The notes: generated by a model from the sequence alone, not told the origin. A stretch of 64,000 nt of DNA from Streptomyces chartreusis NRRL 3882 (GCF_900236475.1 NZ_LT963352.1:4418501-4482500), one strand, 5' to 3'; positions 16,104 to 24,202 are shown, counted from the first letter of the stretch. Made by a program: numbers and translations.

Positions 16104-17975
16104 ATGGGCATTCTCACTCTCTTGCGGAACGCGTTCGGACGGTCACGCAAGTCACGGACCGCCGAGGCGGAGGGTGCGGCGCAGACCACGACGACGACCG
16201 AAACACCGACGCCCCCCGAGACGGACCCGAAGGTCCCGTCCCCCTCCCCGGAACCCACCCCCGCCCCGACGCCCAACGTCCCGGGCCCCCGAGACGAACA
16301 CGACCTCGTGTCACTGGCCTTCGACCATGTGACGGTCCCCAGGCCTAAGCGGGCTGGGGAGGGAGAACCGGGAGTCGAGGAGAAGCCTGCGGCGGCGGCA
16401 CCGGAGACAGAGGCTGAGGCCAAGCCGGCGGTCGAGGAGCCGACGGACGCCGATCAGCCGACGGAGACTGCGACCGAGACGGAGCAGCCGACCGCCACCG
16501 AGTCGTCGTCGACCCCCGAGCCCACAGCACCGGAAAGGCCCGGGGACAGCCCGGAGGCCGAGCCCACGGCGACAACGGAGCCGAAGCCCACGGCCGAGGC
16601 CGACACACCGGCGCAGCCGTCGGCCACCGAGACGAAGCCGGCCCCCGCGCCACAGCCCGAGGCACCCGCGGTCCCGAAGCCCGAGGCGCAGCCGACACCC
16701 GAGCCCGAGCCGACGCCAGAAGCCGAACCCACGGCCAAGCCCGAGCCGACGGCAGAAGCCAAGGCCACCCCCGAGCCCGAAGCTGCCCCCAAGACCACGC
16801 CCGAGGCGCAGCCGACACCCGAGCCCGAGCCGACGCCAGAAGCCGAACCCACGGCCAAGCCCGAGCCGACGGCAGACCCCAAGACCACGCCCGAGGCGGA
16901 GCCGACGCCCGAGCCTGAGCCGACGGCAGAAGTCAAGGCCACCCCCGAGCCCGGAGCTGCCCCCAAGACCACGCCCGACGCCGAGCCCGAGGCGACCTCC
17001 GACGTCGAGCCGACGACCGAGCCGGACGCGCCGGCCAAGACTGAGCCGACGACCGAGTCACACCCGTCGGCCAAGGCCGAGCCGGCGACCGAGACCGAGG
17101 CCGAGGCGGAGCCGACGGCCAAGGCCGAGGCGCCGGCCAAGGCCGAGGCCGAGCCGGCGGCCGCGGCCGCCGCCGGGGACGCTCCCGCAGCCGCCGACGG
17201 CGAGTCCGCCCCGCAGGGGCCACCCGCACCCGACGACGAAAGCAGCACGGGTGGTGCGGGTGGGAACGACACGGCCGAAGCCGAAGGCGAGGCCGAGCCG
17301 GACGTCACCACCCCCGCCGTCCCCCTCACCCGCATCAAGACCCGCGCCCCCGGCCTCACCACCGCCTACAAGGCCGCCGCCACCACCCTCAAGCAGCACA
17401 ACCTCACCGGCACCCGAGCCAAGGTCTACCTGGTCCTCGACCGCTCCGCCTCCATGCGCCCGTACTACAAGGACGGCTCCGCGCAGGCCCTCGCCGAACA
17501 AACCCTCGCCCTCGCCGCCCACCTCGACCCCGAGGCCACCGTCCCGGTCATCTTCTTCTCCACCGAACTCGACGGCACCGGCGAGATCACCCTCACCGAC
17601 CACGAGAACAAGATCGACGACCTGCACGCCGCCCTCGGCCGCATGGGCCGCACCAGCTACCACGCAGCCGTCGAAGCCGTCCTCGCCCACCACGGCAAGG
17701 AAGCCACCCCCGACACCCCGGCCCTGGTGATCTTCCAGACGGACGGCGCCCCCGACGCCAAGACCCCCGCCACCCAGTCCCTCACCGAGGCCGCCAGGAC
17801 CCACCCCACCGTCTTCTTCTCCTTCGTCGCCTTCGGTGACCCGGAGAACAAGGCCTTCGACTACCTCCGCAAGCTCAAGGCCCCCAACACGTCCCACTTC
17901 CTCGCCGGCGAAACCCCCCGCGAGCTCACGGACAAGGAGCTCTACGAGGGCGTACTGGCGGACTGGCGTCCGTAG
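16104..17975 (+). CDS. VWA protein (TerF-like) with long Pro/Glu/Thr repeat region
   Basis: 623 aa. A short basic N-terminus (MGILTLLRNAFGRSRKSR) is followed by about 390 residues rich in Pro, Glu, Ala and Thr with degenerate PTPEPEPT/EAEPTAKP repeats, then a VWA domain (about 440-620). The MIDAS-like sequence is DRSASM; 'FFSTELDGTGEITL' and 'QTDGAPDAKTPATQ' follow. The VWA part resembles TerF of tellurite/stress gene clusters. There is no signal peptide or TM, so it is probably cytoplasmic with an extended acidic linker. Within the linker a 78-bp segment is exactly duplicated, suggesting recent repeat expansion. No ter genes lie nearby. Confidence 0.82.
   Translation: MGILTLLRNAFGRSRKSRTAEAEGAAQTTTTTETPTPPETDPKVPSPSPEPTPAPTPNVPGPRDEHDLVSLAFDHVTVPRPKRAGEGEPGVEEKPAAAAPETEAEAKPAVEEPTDADQPTETATETEQPTATESSSTPEPTAPERPGDSPEAEPTATTEPKPTAEADTPAQPSATETKPAPAPQPEAPAVPKPEAQPTPEPEPTPEAEPTAKPEPTAEAKATPEPEAAPKTTPEAQPTPEPEPTPEAEPTAKPEPTADPKTTPEAEPTPEPEPTAEVKATPEPGAAPKTTPDAEPEATSDVEPTTEPDAPAKTEPTTESHPSAKAEPATETEAEAEPTAKAEAPAKAEAEPAAAAAAGDAPAAADGESAPQGPPAPDDESSTGGAGGNDTAEAEGEAEPDVTTPAVPLTRIKTRAPGLTTAYKAAATTLKQHNLTGTRAKVYLVLDRSASMRPYYKDGSAQALAEQTLALAAHLDPEATVPVIFFSTELDGTGEITLTDHENKIDDLHAALGRMGRTSYHAAVEAVLAHHGKEATPDTPALVIFQTDGAPDAKTPATQSLTEAARTHPTVFFSFVAFGDPENKAFDYLRKLKAPNTSHFLAGETPRELTDKELYEGVLADWRP
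16679..16876 (+). repeat. in-gene direct repeats (78-bp exact, 120-bp period)
   Basis: Bases 16679-16756 recur exactly at 16799-16876, a 120-bp period that keeps the reading frame (40 codons). A further partial copy of the intervening segment (the 'ATPEPEAAPKTTP' codons) appears near 16940-16980 with one change. It encodes the Pro/Glu/Thr linker of the VWA protein and is prone to length variation by slippage or recombination. Confidence 0.85.
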
Positions 17976-17981
17976 ACCCCC

Positions 17982-18020
17982 CGGGGGGTGGACGGCACAC
18001 GGCAGGCCGTCCACCCCCCG
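17982..18020 (+). terminator. hairpin terminator after the VWA gene
   Basis: Arms 17982-17996 and 18006-18020 (CGGGGGGTGGACGGC with its perfect complement) form a 15-bp stem with a 9-nt loop, 7 nt after the stop and upstream of metG. There is no U tract, as usual in Streptomyces. Confidence 0.85.
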
Positions 18021-18065
18021 AAACGCGTGTGAGTCGATCTTCAGGGGACCAGTAGGATTTCGACC

Positions 18066-19682
18066 ATGGCGGCCACTGGATCCGAGAAGCAGGGGGCGAA
18101 GGCGTACTACGTCTCGACCCCCATCTACTACGTCAACGACGCTCCTCACCTGGGCCACGCCTATACGACCGTCGCAGGCGACGTGCTCTCCCGCTGGCAC
18201 CGCCAGCGCGGCGAGAAGGTGTGGTACCTCACCGGCACGGACGAGCACGGTCAGAAGATCATGCGCACGGCCGAAGCCAACGGTGTCACTCCCCAGGAGT
18301 GGGCCGACAAGCTCGTCACCGAAGCGTGGAAGCCTCTCTGGGAGCACCTGGAGATCGCGAACGACGACTTCATCCGCACCACGCAGAAGCGGCACACGGA
18401 CCGCGTCCAGGAGTTCGTCCAGGACCTGTACGACAAGGGCGAGATCTACAAGGGCGGCTACGAGGGCCCGTACTGCGTCGGCTGCGAGGAGTACAAGCTC
18501 CCCGGCGAGCTCCTCGACGGCGAGGGCGAGTACGCGGGCCAGAAGCTCTGCCCGATCCACAAGAAGCCGGTCGAGATCCTCAGCGAGGAGAACTACTTCT
18601 TCAAGCTGAGCGAGTACGGCGAGAAGCTCCTCGCCCACTACGAGGCCAACCCCGGCTTCATCCAGCCCGAATCCGCGCGCAACGAGGTCGTGAACTTCGT
18701 ACGGCAGGGCCTCCAGGACCTCTCCATCTCGCGCTCGACGTTCGACTGGGGCATCCCGATCCCCTGGGACGACAAGCACGTGATCTACGTGTGGGTCGAC
18801 GCCCTGCTGAACTACGCCACGGCGGTCGGCTACAACGAGAACCAGGCCAAGTTCGAGGAGACCTTCCCGGCCGACGTCCACCTGGTCGGCAAGGACATCC
18901 TCCGCTTCCACGCGGTGATCTGGCCCGCGATGCTGATGGCACAGGGGCTCCCCCTCCCCGGGAAGATCGCAGCGAACGGCTGGCTGATGGTCGGCGGCGA
19001 GAAGATGTCGAAGTCGAACCTGACCGGCATCAAGCCGCAGGACCTGACCTCGCACTTCGGCGTGGACGCCTACCGCTGGTACTTCCTGCGCGCGATCGCC
19101 TTCGGCCAGGACGGCTCGTTCTCCTGGGAGGACTTCTCCGCCCGGTACACGAGCGAGCTGGCGAACGACTACGGAAACCTCGCGTCCCGCGTCGCGGCGA
19201 TGGTAGGCAAGTACTTCGGCGGCGAGCTGCCGGCGTCGACGGCCGACGGCGAGGCCGAGAGGGCGATCCACGACGGCCTGACGAAGGCGGTGACGGAGGC
19301 GGACCGCCGCATCGGCGACGACCTGGACTTCCAGGGCGGCATCCTGGCGGTCTTCGACTTCGTCAAGCAGGTCAACGGCTACATCACCGAGCAGGAGCCC
19401 TGGAAGGTCGCGAAGGACACCTCGGACGAGGGCAAGGCGCGCCTCGCGACCATCCTCTACACGGCCGCGGAGTCCCTGCGCGCCGTCGCGGTCCTCCTCA
19501 ACCCGGTCATGCCGGAGACCTCCCAGAAGCTCTGGGACTCGCTCGGCGCGGCCGCCTCCCTCGGCGCCCTCGCGGACCAGAAGATCGGCGAGGCCGGCGA
19601 GTGGGGCAGGCTCCCGGCCGGCACGACGGTCACCAAGGGCGCGGTCCTCTTCCCGCGCCTGGAGGAGAAGCCGACGGCGTAA
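18066..19682 (+). CDS. metG: methionyl-tRNA synthetase
   Basis: 538 aa, class I synthetase charging tRNA-Met. The HIGH-type motif is HLGH ('YYVNDAPHLGHAYTT'), and the KMSKS motif is intact (GEKMSKSNLTGIKP). A zinc-knuckle region has CVGCEEYK and LCPIHKK, giving a Cys/His single-knuckle arrangement. The C-terminal anticodon-binding helical domain is present, but no tRNA-binding EMAPII-type tail, so this is the short form normal in actinobacteria. It is monocistronic between two strong hairpins. The first ATG at 18066 agrees with the family N-terminus. Confidence 0.97.
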   Translation: MAATGSEKQGAKAYYVSTPIYYVNDAPHLGHAYTTVAGDVLSRWHRQRGEKVWYLTGTDEHGQKIMRTAEANGVTPQEWADKLVTEAWKPLWEHLEIANDDFIRTTQKRHTDRVQEFVQDLYDKGEIYKGGYEGPYCVGCEEYKLPGELLDGEGEYAGQKLCPIHKKPVEILSEENYFFKLSEYGEKLLAHYEANPGFIQPESARNEVVNFVRQGLQDLSISRSTFDWGIPIPWDDKHVIYVWVDALLNYATAVGYNENQAKFEETFPADVHLVGKDILRFHAVIWPAMLMAQGLPLPGKIAANGWLMVGGEKMSKSNLTGIKPQDLTSHFGVDAYRWYFLRAIAFGQDGSFSWEDFSARYTSELANDYGNLASRVAAMVGKYFGGELPASTADGEAERAIHDGLTKAVTEADRRIGDDLDFQGGILAVFDFVKQVNGYITEQEPWKVAKDTSDEGKARLATILYTAAESLRAVAVLLNPVMPETSQKLWDSLGAAASLGALADQKIGEAGEWGRLPAGTTVTKGAVLFPRLEEKPTA

Positions 19683-19703
19683 CGGCCGTAACACGCTCGC
19701 TAC

Positions 19704-19749
19704 AGCACGGGGCCCGGGAGGACGAGAACCTTCTCCCGGGCCCCGTGCT
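19704..19749 (+). terminator. hairpin terminator after metG
   Basis: A perfect 17-bp stem (19704-19720 with 19733-19749, AGCACGGGGCCCGGGAG) with a 12-nt loop lies 21 nt after the metG stop. It separates metG from the PH-domain gene. Confidence 0.9.
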
Positions 19750-19806
19750 TTGCGAAGATCGCGTGAGCGCGGCCACCCGGCCGCCGCCACACACCCGGGG
19801 GATCCC

Positions 19807-20172
19807 ATGGCACTGTTCGGCAACGCACACACCGTCGACCCGGTATCGGCCCAGCAGGACTACGCCCGCCTCCTCGGCCACGGCGAACAGGTCCACGCCG
19901 CGTTCCTGCTGATCCGCGACACCATCCTCTTCACCGACCGCCGCCTGATCCTGATCGACAAGCAGGGCATCACCGGCAAGAAGGTCGAGTACCACTCGGT
20001 CCCCTACCGCAGCATCACCCACTTCGCGGTGGAAACGGCCGGCACCTTCGACCTGGACGCCGAACTGAAGATCTGGATCTCCGGCACCCCGACCCCCATC
20101 GAGAAGACCTTCACCAAGGGAGTCGACATCTACGAGGTCCAGGCGATCCTGACCCAGTTCGTGGCGAGGTAG
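19807..20172 (+). CDS. bacterial PH-domain protein (bPH_1)
   Basis: 121 aa from ATG 19807 after GGGGGAT; a longer in-frame start at 19750 falls at the metG terminator and is unlikely. It matches the small bacterial pleckstrin-homology-like family in size and phrases ('ILFTDRRLILIDKQGITGKKVEYHSVPYRSITHFAVETAG', described here by its parts: strand, KQG turn, SVPY, ITHF). These form homo-oligomeric rings in other bacteria. The role is unknown, and no TM or signal is present. It may share readthrough from metG. Confidence 0.88.
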   Translation: MALFGNAHTVDPVSAQQDYARLLGHGEQVHAAFLLIRDTILFTDRRLILIDKQGITGKKVEYHSVPYRSITHFAVETAGTFDLDAELKIWISGTPTPIEKTFTKGVDIYEVQAILTQFVAR

Positions 20173-20219
20173 TCCGGCACCACCAGAGGCCCGGGGGCCC
20201 GCCCGGTGAGCACGGAGCG

Positions 20220-20347
20220 GGCCTGCGCCAGCCCTCGCGGACGTGCACGGTGCCGGGGGTGACGGCGAGCTCAACGCAGGAGTTGAGCCCGATCATCTCT
20301 CGGTCCAACCCGGACAACGCTGAGATGATTTCACGGTTTGCTGGCAT
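20220..20347 (-). pseudogene. possible degenerate DUF397-like fragment
   Basis: On the minus strand from 20347 the frame reads 'NSCVELAVTPGTVHVRE', which matches the core of DUF397 proteins (CVEVA...VxVRDS) usually paired with XRE regulators in Streptomyces. After VRE the frame turns to non-homologous Arg/Pro-rich sequence, and no partner regulator is present. It is either a broken remnant or chance similarity. It overlaps the promoter region of the HAD gene. An imperfect inverted repeat (ATCATCTC 20292-20299 with GAGATGAT 20322-20329) lies within it. Confidence 0.25.
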
Positions 20348-20356
20348 GATCACGAC

Positions 20357-21037
20357 GTGACCAGCGAGCCTGTGCAGCCCAGCCCCAGGAAGTACGTGCT
20401 CTTCGATGTCGACGGTACGTTGATCGACGCCGTGGACAACCAACGCCGGGTCTGGGAAATGTGGGCGGGGCGATACCGGCTGGACGCGGATGAGGTCTAT
20501 CGGGTGGCGCTGCGGACGCGGCCCATGGAGACCTTCGCGCAGGTAGCTCCGGACCAGGATCCAAGGGAGTGCCTGACTGCGCTGCACGAACTCGAGGACG
20601 AGGACGTCCAGTCCGGCGTCTATGCGGCCTTCGACGGTGCATCCGAGCTGCTGGACGCCCTGCCGGCGGCGTCGTGGGCGCTGGTGACCTCGAACTATGA
20701 GCACCGGGTGCGCGGGCGATTTGCCCGGACGGGCCTGCCGGTCCCGGGCGTCATAGTCGACGCCGCCGCAGTAGAGGAGGGCAAACCGTCGCCGGTGCCC
20801 TACCTGCTGGCCGCCGAGCAGCTCGGTGCCCAGCCCGAGGACTGCCTGGTCATTGAGGACGCCCCCTCCGGAGTCGAGGCAGGGTTGCGGGCCGGCATGG
20901 TGGTGTGGGGGGTCAACGCCCCGGTTGCGGTGGCCGGCGTGCACCGTCACTTCGGGAGCCTGCGCGAAGCAGTCCCCGACATCCTTGCCTTCGCCCGCCT
21001 GGAGGGCCTGCGGAAACCCCCACCACGGCTCCGTTGA
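20357..21037 (+). CDS. HAD-superfamily hydrolase (phosphoglycolate phosphatase-like)
   Basis: 226 aa from GTG 20357. Motif I is LFDVDGTLID (nucleophile Asp and acid Asp), motif II is 'ALVTSNYEH' (Ser/Thr), motif III Lys is in 'EEGKPSPVPYLLAAEQLG', and motif IV is 'CLVIEDAPSGVEAGLRAGM'. The helical cap is subfamily I. Phosphatase on a small sugar or glycolate phosphate is the usual activity; the substrate is unknown. It is followed 43 bp later by an isochorismatase-like gene on the same strand, probably one transcript. Codon use is slightly less GC-biased than neighbours, hinting at a later arrival. Confidence 0.88.
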   Translation: MTSEPVQPSPRKYVLFDVDGTLIDAVDNQRRVWEMWAGRYRLDADEVYRVALRTRPMETFAQVAPDQDPRECLTALHELEDEDVQSGVYAAFDGASELLDALPAASWALVTSNYEHRVRGRFARTGLPVPGVIVDAAAVEEGKPSPVPYLLAAEQLGAQPEDCLVIEDAPSGVEAGLRAGMVVWGVNAPVAVAGVHRHFGSLREAVPDILAFARLEGLRKPPPRLR

Positions 21038-21080
21038 TCCACCAGACTGCTCTTGTTCTTCCACGGAGAAGGGACGGAGC

Positions 21081-21644
21081 ATGGCGAACAGTGCGCTTCT
21101 GGTGATGGACGTGCAACGGGACATCGTGGCCATCGCCGACGACGGTTCCGGATATCTGCCGCGCTTGCGCCAGGCGATCGACGGAGCCCGGGCCGCAGGC
21201 ATCCCCGTGATCTACGTGGTGATCGGGTTACGGCCGGGTGACCAGGAAGTCAGCCCCCGCAACAAGGTGATGACAAACATTGTCCGGGCCGGCCTGTTCA
21301 CCGAGGGGCAGCCTGGTACCGAGATCCATGACGACGTCGCCCCGCAGCAGGGCGACGTCGTGGTGACCAAGAGACGAGGGAGTGCCTTCTCGGGCAGCGA
21401 CCTCGACTTGGTACTCAGGGCTCGCGATATCGACAGCCTTGTTCTCACCGGCATCGCCACCAGCGCTGTGGTGCTGTCCACCCTGTGGCACGCCATCGAC
21501 CTGGACTTCGGCCTCACCGTTCTGGCGGACGCCTGCCTCGACACCGACCCCGAGGTGCACACGATGCTCACCGAAAAGCTGTTCCCGCAGTGGGCAGACG
21601 TCTTCGCCGTCGAGGACTGGCTCAAAGTCATCGCACCGCAGTAG
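21081..21644 (+). CDS. isochorismatase-family cysteine hydrolase, with TTA codon
   Basis: 187 aa from ATG 21081 after GGGACGGAG. Motifs: 'ALLVMDVQRDIV' (catalytic Asp), 'VVVTKRRGSAFSGSDLD' (catalytic Lys), and 'LVLTGIATSAVVLSTLWHAIDLDF'. In the last, the position normally holding the nucleophilic Cys (GxxTxxCV) reads ATSAVV, so the Cys appears replaced by Ala. Hydrolase activity is therefore doubtful, although many family members in Streptomyces show this change. Codon 50 (21228-21230) is TTA, the rare leucine codon read by bldA tRNA, so translation may wait for development. It is probably co-transcribed with the HAD gene. Confidence 0.85.
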   Translation: MANSALLVMDVQRDIVAIADDGSGYLPRLRQAIDGARAAGIPVIYVVIGLRPGDQEVSPRNKVMTNIVRAGLFTEGQPGTEIHDDVAPQQGDVVVTKRRGSAFSGSDLDLVLRARDIDSLVLTGIATSAVVLSTLWHAIDLDFGLTVLADACLDTDPEVHTMLTEKLFPQWADVFAVEDWLKVIAPQ

Positions 21645-21745
21645 CGAAACGCCGTCCTCGCGTGCGGGCAGCCGGCATCGCCTCCCGCCGACCGGGGGGC
21701 CAGTCGACGGAGTTGCCCGGGCCCGGGTGAGGGTGCCAAGCGGCT

Positions 21746-21777
21746 CGGGCCCGTCCCCGACGGAGGGGGCGGGCCCG
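21746..21777. terminator. bidirectional hairpin between convergent genes
   Basis: CGGGCCCGTCCCC (21746-21758) pairs with GGGGGCGGGCCCG (21765-21777), 13 bp with one G-U, and a 6-nt loop. It lies between the isochorismatase-like gene and the stop of the convergent MFS gene (21791). Confidence 0.85.
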
Positions 21778-21790
21778 GAGTCCGCTCAGC

Positions 21791-23143
21791 TCAGCGCGCC
21801 TCCCCCGCAACCGGCTCCCCCGTCACCGCTGCTTTCCCAGCGGACCCGGGCCGCTCGCCCCTCTTGGTGTGGCGTACGAACGCGACACCCAGCACCGCCA
21901 GGATCGACGCCGCGGAGAGCGTGTAGAGGCCCCCGTTCGTGCTCCCCGTCGTGTCCTTCAGGTAGCCGAACAGCGTGGGCGACACGAACCCGCCCAGGTT
22001 TCCGATCGAGTTGACCAGCGCCAGCCCCGGCGCGGCGATCTTCAGGTCGAGGCCCGACTGGGCCATCGGCCAGAACAGCGTGGCCGCGCACTTGCCGCCC
22101 ACCGCGGCCAGCGTGAGCGCGGCCAGGCCGAACCAGGGCGAGCCGAGCGTGGCGAGGAAGGTGCCGGTGGCCGACAGGACCAGGGCGATCGCCAGGTAGG
22201 GGCGACGGTCCGGGGCCCGGTCGGTGAAGTGGGCCATCGTGTACATCGCGATCACCGCGCAGATCCAGGGGATCGCCGACAACAGCCCGATCTGGAAGGA
22301 GGACAGTCCGCCGATCTCCTCCACCAGACTCGGCAGCCAGAACGTGATCGCGTAGCCGGTGAGCGCCATCGCGAAGAAGACCGCGGTCAGGACGGCGACC
22401 TGGGGATGGAAGATCAGCTTCATCCGCGACACCGACGGCGCCCGGTCACGCGCCTCCTTGTCCCGCGCCACCGCCTCGCTCAGCGCGTCCTTCTCCTCCT
22501 GCGTCAGCCACTTCGCGTCCTGGATCCGGGAGACGAGGAAGAACCCGGCGATGAAGCCGACCAGGATCGAGAAGGCGCCCTCCAGGGCGAACATCCACCG
22601 CCAGCCCGCGACACCGCCCGCGCCGTGCAGTTCCAGCAGCGCGCCGGTGATCGGGCCGGTGACGATGTACGCCGTGGCCGAGCCGCCCAGGAAGATCGCA
22701 CTGGCCCGGCCCCGGCTGGAGTCCGGCAGCCACTGGGTGAAGTAGAGGAGCACACCGGGGAAGAAGCCGGCCTCCGCGACACCGAGCAGGAAGCGCAGGC
22801 CGTAGAACATCCACACGTTGTGGATGAAGCACATCGCCACGATCACCGCACCCCAGGTGATCATGATCCGGGTCAGCCAGACCCGGGCCCCGAACCGCTC
22901 CAGGAGCATGTTGCTCGGCACCTCGAACAGGGCGTACCCGATGAAGAACAGGCCCGCGCCGAGCCCGTAGGCCGTGGCGCTCACCCCGACATCGGCCCGC
23001 AGCTCGTTCTGGACGAAGCCCACGTTCGTCCGGTCCATCTGGTTGACCAGCAGCATCAGGACCAGGATCGGCAGCATGCGGCGCAGGAATTTGCCGACCG
23101 CACGCTGCTCGGCCTCGGGTATGACTGTTGCGGCGTCTGACAT
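21791..23143 (-). CDS. MFS transporter, anion:cation symporter (ACS) type
   Basis: 450 aa from ATG 23143 after GGGAG; 12 hydrophobic segments are expected. The 'NQMDRTNVGFVQNELRADVG' entry, 'YALFEVPSNMLLERFGARVWLTRIMITWG' and 'GVAEAGFFPGVLLYFTQWLP' segments are signatures of the ACS family, whose members carry organic acids such as tartrate, phthalate or galactonate as proton symporters. No catabolic gene lies beside it. An inverted repeat TACGTGA-N7-TCACGTA 24 bp upstream is a candidate operator. Substrate unknown. Confidence 0.9.
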   Translation of the reverse strand: MSDAATVIPEAEQRAVGKFLRRMLPILVLMLLVNQMDRTNVGFVQNELRADVGVSATAYGLGAGLFFIGYALFEVPSNMLLERFGARVWLTRIMITWGAVIVAMCFIHNVWMFYGLRFLLGVAEAGFFPGVLLYFTQWLPDSSRGRASAIFLGGSATAYIVTGPITGALLELHGAGGVAGWRWMFALEGAFSILVGFIAGFFLVSRIQDAKWLTQEEKDALSEAVARDKEARDRAPSVSRMKLIFHPQVAVLTAVFFAMALTGYAITFWLPSLVEEIGGLSSFQIGLLSAIPWICAVIAMYTMAHFTDRAPDRRPYLAIALVLSATGTFLATLGSPWFGLAALTLAAVGGKCAATLFWPMAQSGLDLKIAAPGLALVNSIGNLGGFVSPTLFGYLKDTTGSTNGGLYTLSAASILAVLGVAFVRHTKRGERPGSAGKAAVTGEPVAGEAR

Positions 23144-23166
23144 CGTTGTCTCCCTCGATGTGCACA

Positions 23167-23187
23167 TACGTGAACAGCAGTCACGTA
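23167..23187. promoter_or_regulatory. inverted-repeat candidate operator upstream of the MFS gene
   Basis: TACGTGA at 23167-23173 and TCACGTA at 23181-23187 form a perfect 7-bp inverted repeat with a 7-bp spacer, 24 bp upstream of the MFS start. Related ACATACGTG and ATGTATGTGAA words occur nearby (23163-23171, 23250-23260). No regulator gene is adjacent. The repeat is seen; regulation is inferred. Confidence 0.5.
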
Positions 23188-23263
23188 CGCGTTCTCGAAG
23201 GGACTTTATGGAGGCCCAACTTCCGGGTCAACGGGTTGAGCAGAAGTGCATGTATGTGAATGC

Positions 23264-23291
23264 GGGGCGGACGGCCGTACACGTCCGCCCC
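23264..23291 (-). terminator. hairpin terminator after the dioxygenase-like gene
   Basis: GGGGCGGACG (23264-23273) pairs perfectly with CGTCCGCCCC (23282-23291), 8-nt loop. It begins 12 nt past the stop of the minus-strand gene ending at 23303. Confidence 0.8.
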
Positions 23292-23302
23292 ACATACGTC
23301 CG

Positions 23303-24202
23303 TCAGTCCGTGGGATCGACACCCATGGTGAGGGTGGCGACGACGCCCTTGGCGATGGCGTTCTTCCTGTACTGGAGCTTCAGCAGCCCGCCCTGGGTGC
23401 CGTTGCCCGGGTAGATGGTGTCCTCGTCGAGGGTGGTGCGGGTCGTGGTGTTGGTGGAGTACGGCTCGACCTCGGCGGAGGCCAGTACGGACTCCTCGTC
23501 GAAGAAGAGCTGACCGGTGTGGCAGGTCGTGCCGCCCTCGTAACCGGTGTCCGTCCAGGTGCCGTTCACATGCACCTTGGTGTGGATGTGCACGCAGCGG
23601 CCCTGGTACCAGCCGGGGAAGACCGTACGGAACTCGACGAACCCCCGCTTGTCCGTCCGCCAGGTGCCGCGCAGATAGCGCTCGTCGTCGGTGGGCTCCT
23701 GGTGCCCACCGCCACCGCCACCACCCGGGGGCGCACCCGTGGGCGTGCCGGTCGGCATACCCGAGGGCGGCGTGCCACCCCCGCCGCCCCCTCCTCCACC
23801 GCTGCCCATCGCCTCGTACCCCGAGTACACACCCAGCGCGTTGCAGTGCCAGATGTCCACGGCGGCGTTCGCGAGCGGCTCGCAGGTCTCGGAGTCGACC
23901 ACCCTGAGGCGCAGGGTGAGCGGGATGCCCTCCTGGTCCTCGGTGACGTCCCGGCGGAGCTTGTCCGCGTCGATGTAGTAGGGGCCTTCGGTGGTTTCGG
24001 AGGTCAGCTTGTAGCAGACCTCGCCCGAGCCCCCGGTGGCCGTCCCCTTGGCGGCTCGCGTGTCCTCGCCGGCGAACGCGCCCGCCGCGAACGTACCGCC
24101 GACGCCCGCCGCCACCACCGCCCCGGCGCCCGCGGCGACGACCTTACGGCGTGTCAGATCCCTTGTGTGTTTCGGCCCTCGGGCCGCTTCCTGTCCCGTC
24201 AT
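23303..24202 (-). CDS. Tat-exported intradiol dioxygenase-like protein with Gly-rich insert
   Basis: 299 aa. The N-terminus carries a Tat signal (LTRRKVVAAG plus a hydrophobic core). The intradiol ring-cleavage dioxygenase fold follows, with the Fe(III) ligand set in place: Tyr126 (LGVYSGY), Tyr199 (PGWYQG), His205 and His207 (CVHIHTK). Between the first and second Tyr, residues 134-167 form a Gly/Pro-rich insert with two Gly runs, absent from typical catechol dioxygenases. Exported members are common in Streptomyces, may act on catecholic aromatics outside the cell, and lack the usual N-terminal dimer helices. The start lacks a clear ribosome binding site. Confidence 0.87.
   Translation of the reverse strand: MTGQEAARGPKHTRDLTRRKVVAAGAGAVVAAGVGGTFAAGAFAGEDTRAAKGTATGGSGEVCYKLTSETTEGPYYIDADKLRRDVTEDQEGIPLTLRLRVVDSETCEPLANAAVDIWHCNALGVYSGYEAMGSGGGGGGGGGTPPSGMPTGTPTGAPPGGGGGGGHQEPTDDERYLRGTWRTDKRGFVEFRTVFPGWYQGRCVHIHTKVHVNGTWTDTGYEGGTTCHTGQLFFDEESVLASAEVEPYSTNTTTRTTLDEDTIYPGNGTQGGLLKLQYRKNAIAKGVVATLTMGVDPTD

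Noticed and set aside
16681..16980. Regular repeats considered as a CRISPR or minisatellite element
   Set aside because: The repeats are in frame, encode a Pro/Glu/Thr linker and have no unique spacers of constant length.
17058..19832. 924-residue minus-strand frame across the VWA gene and metG
   Set aside because: It spans two unrelated plus-strand genes and two terminator hairpins, so it is a shadow.
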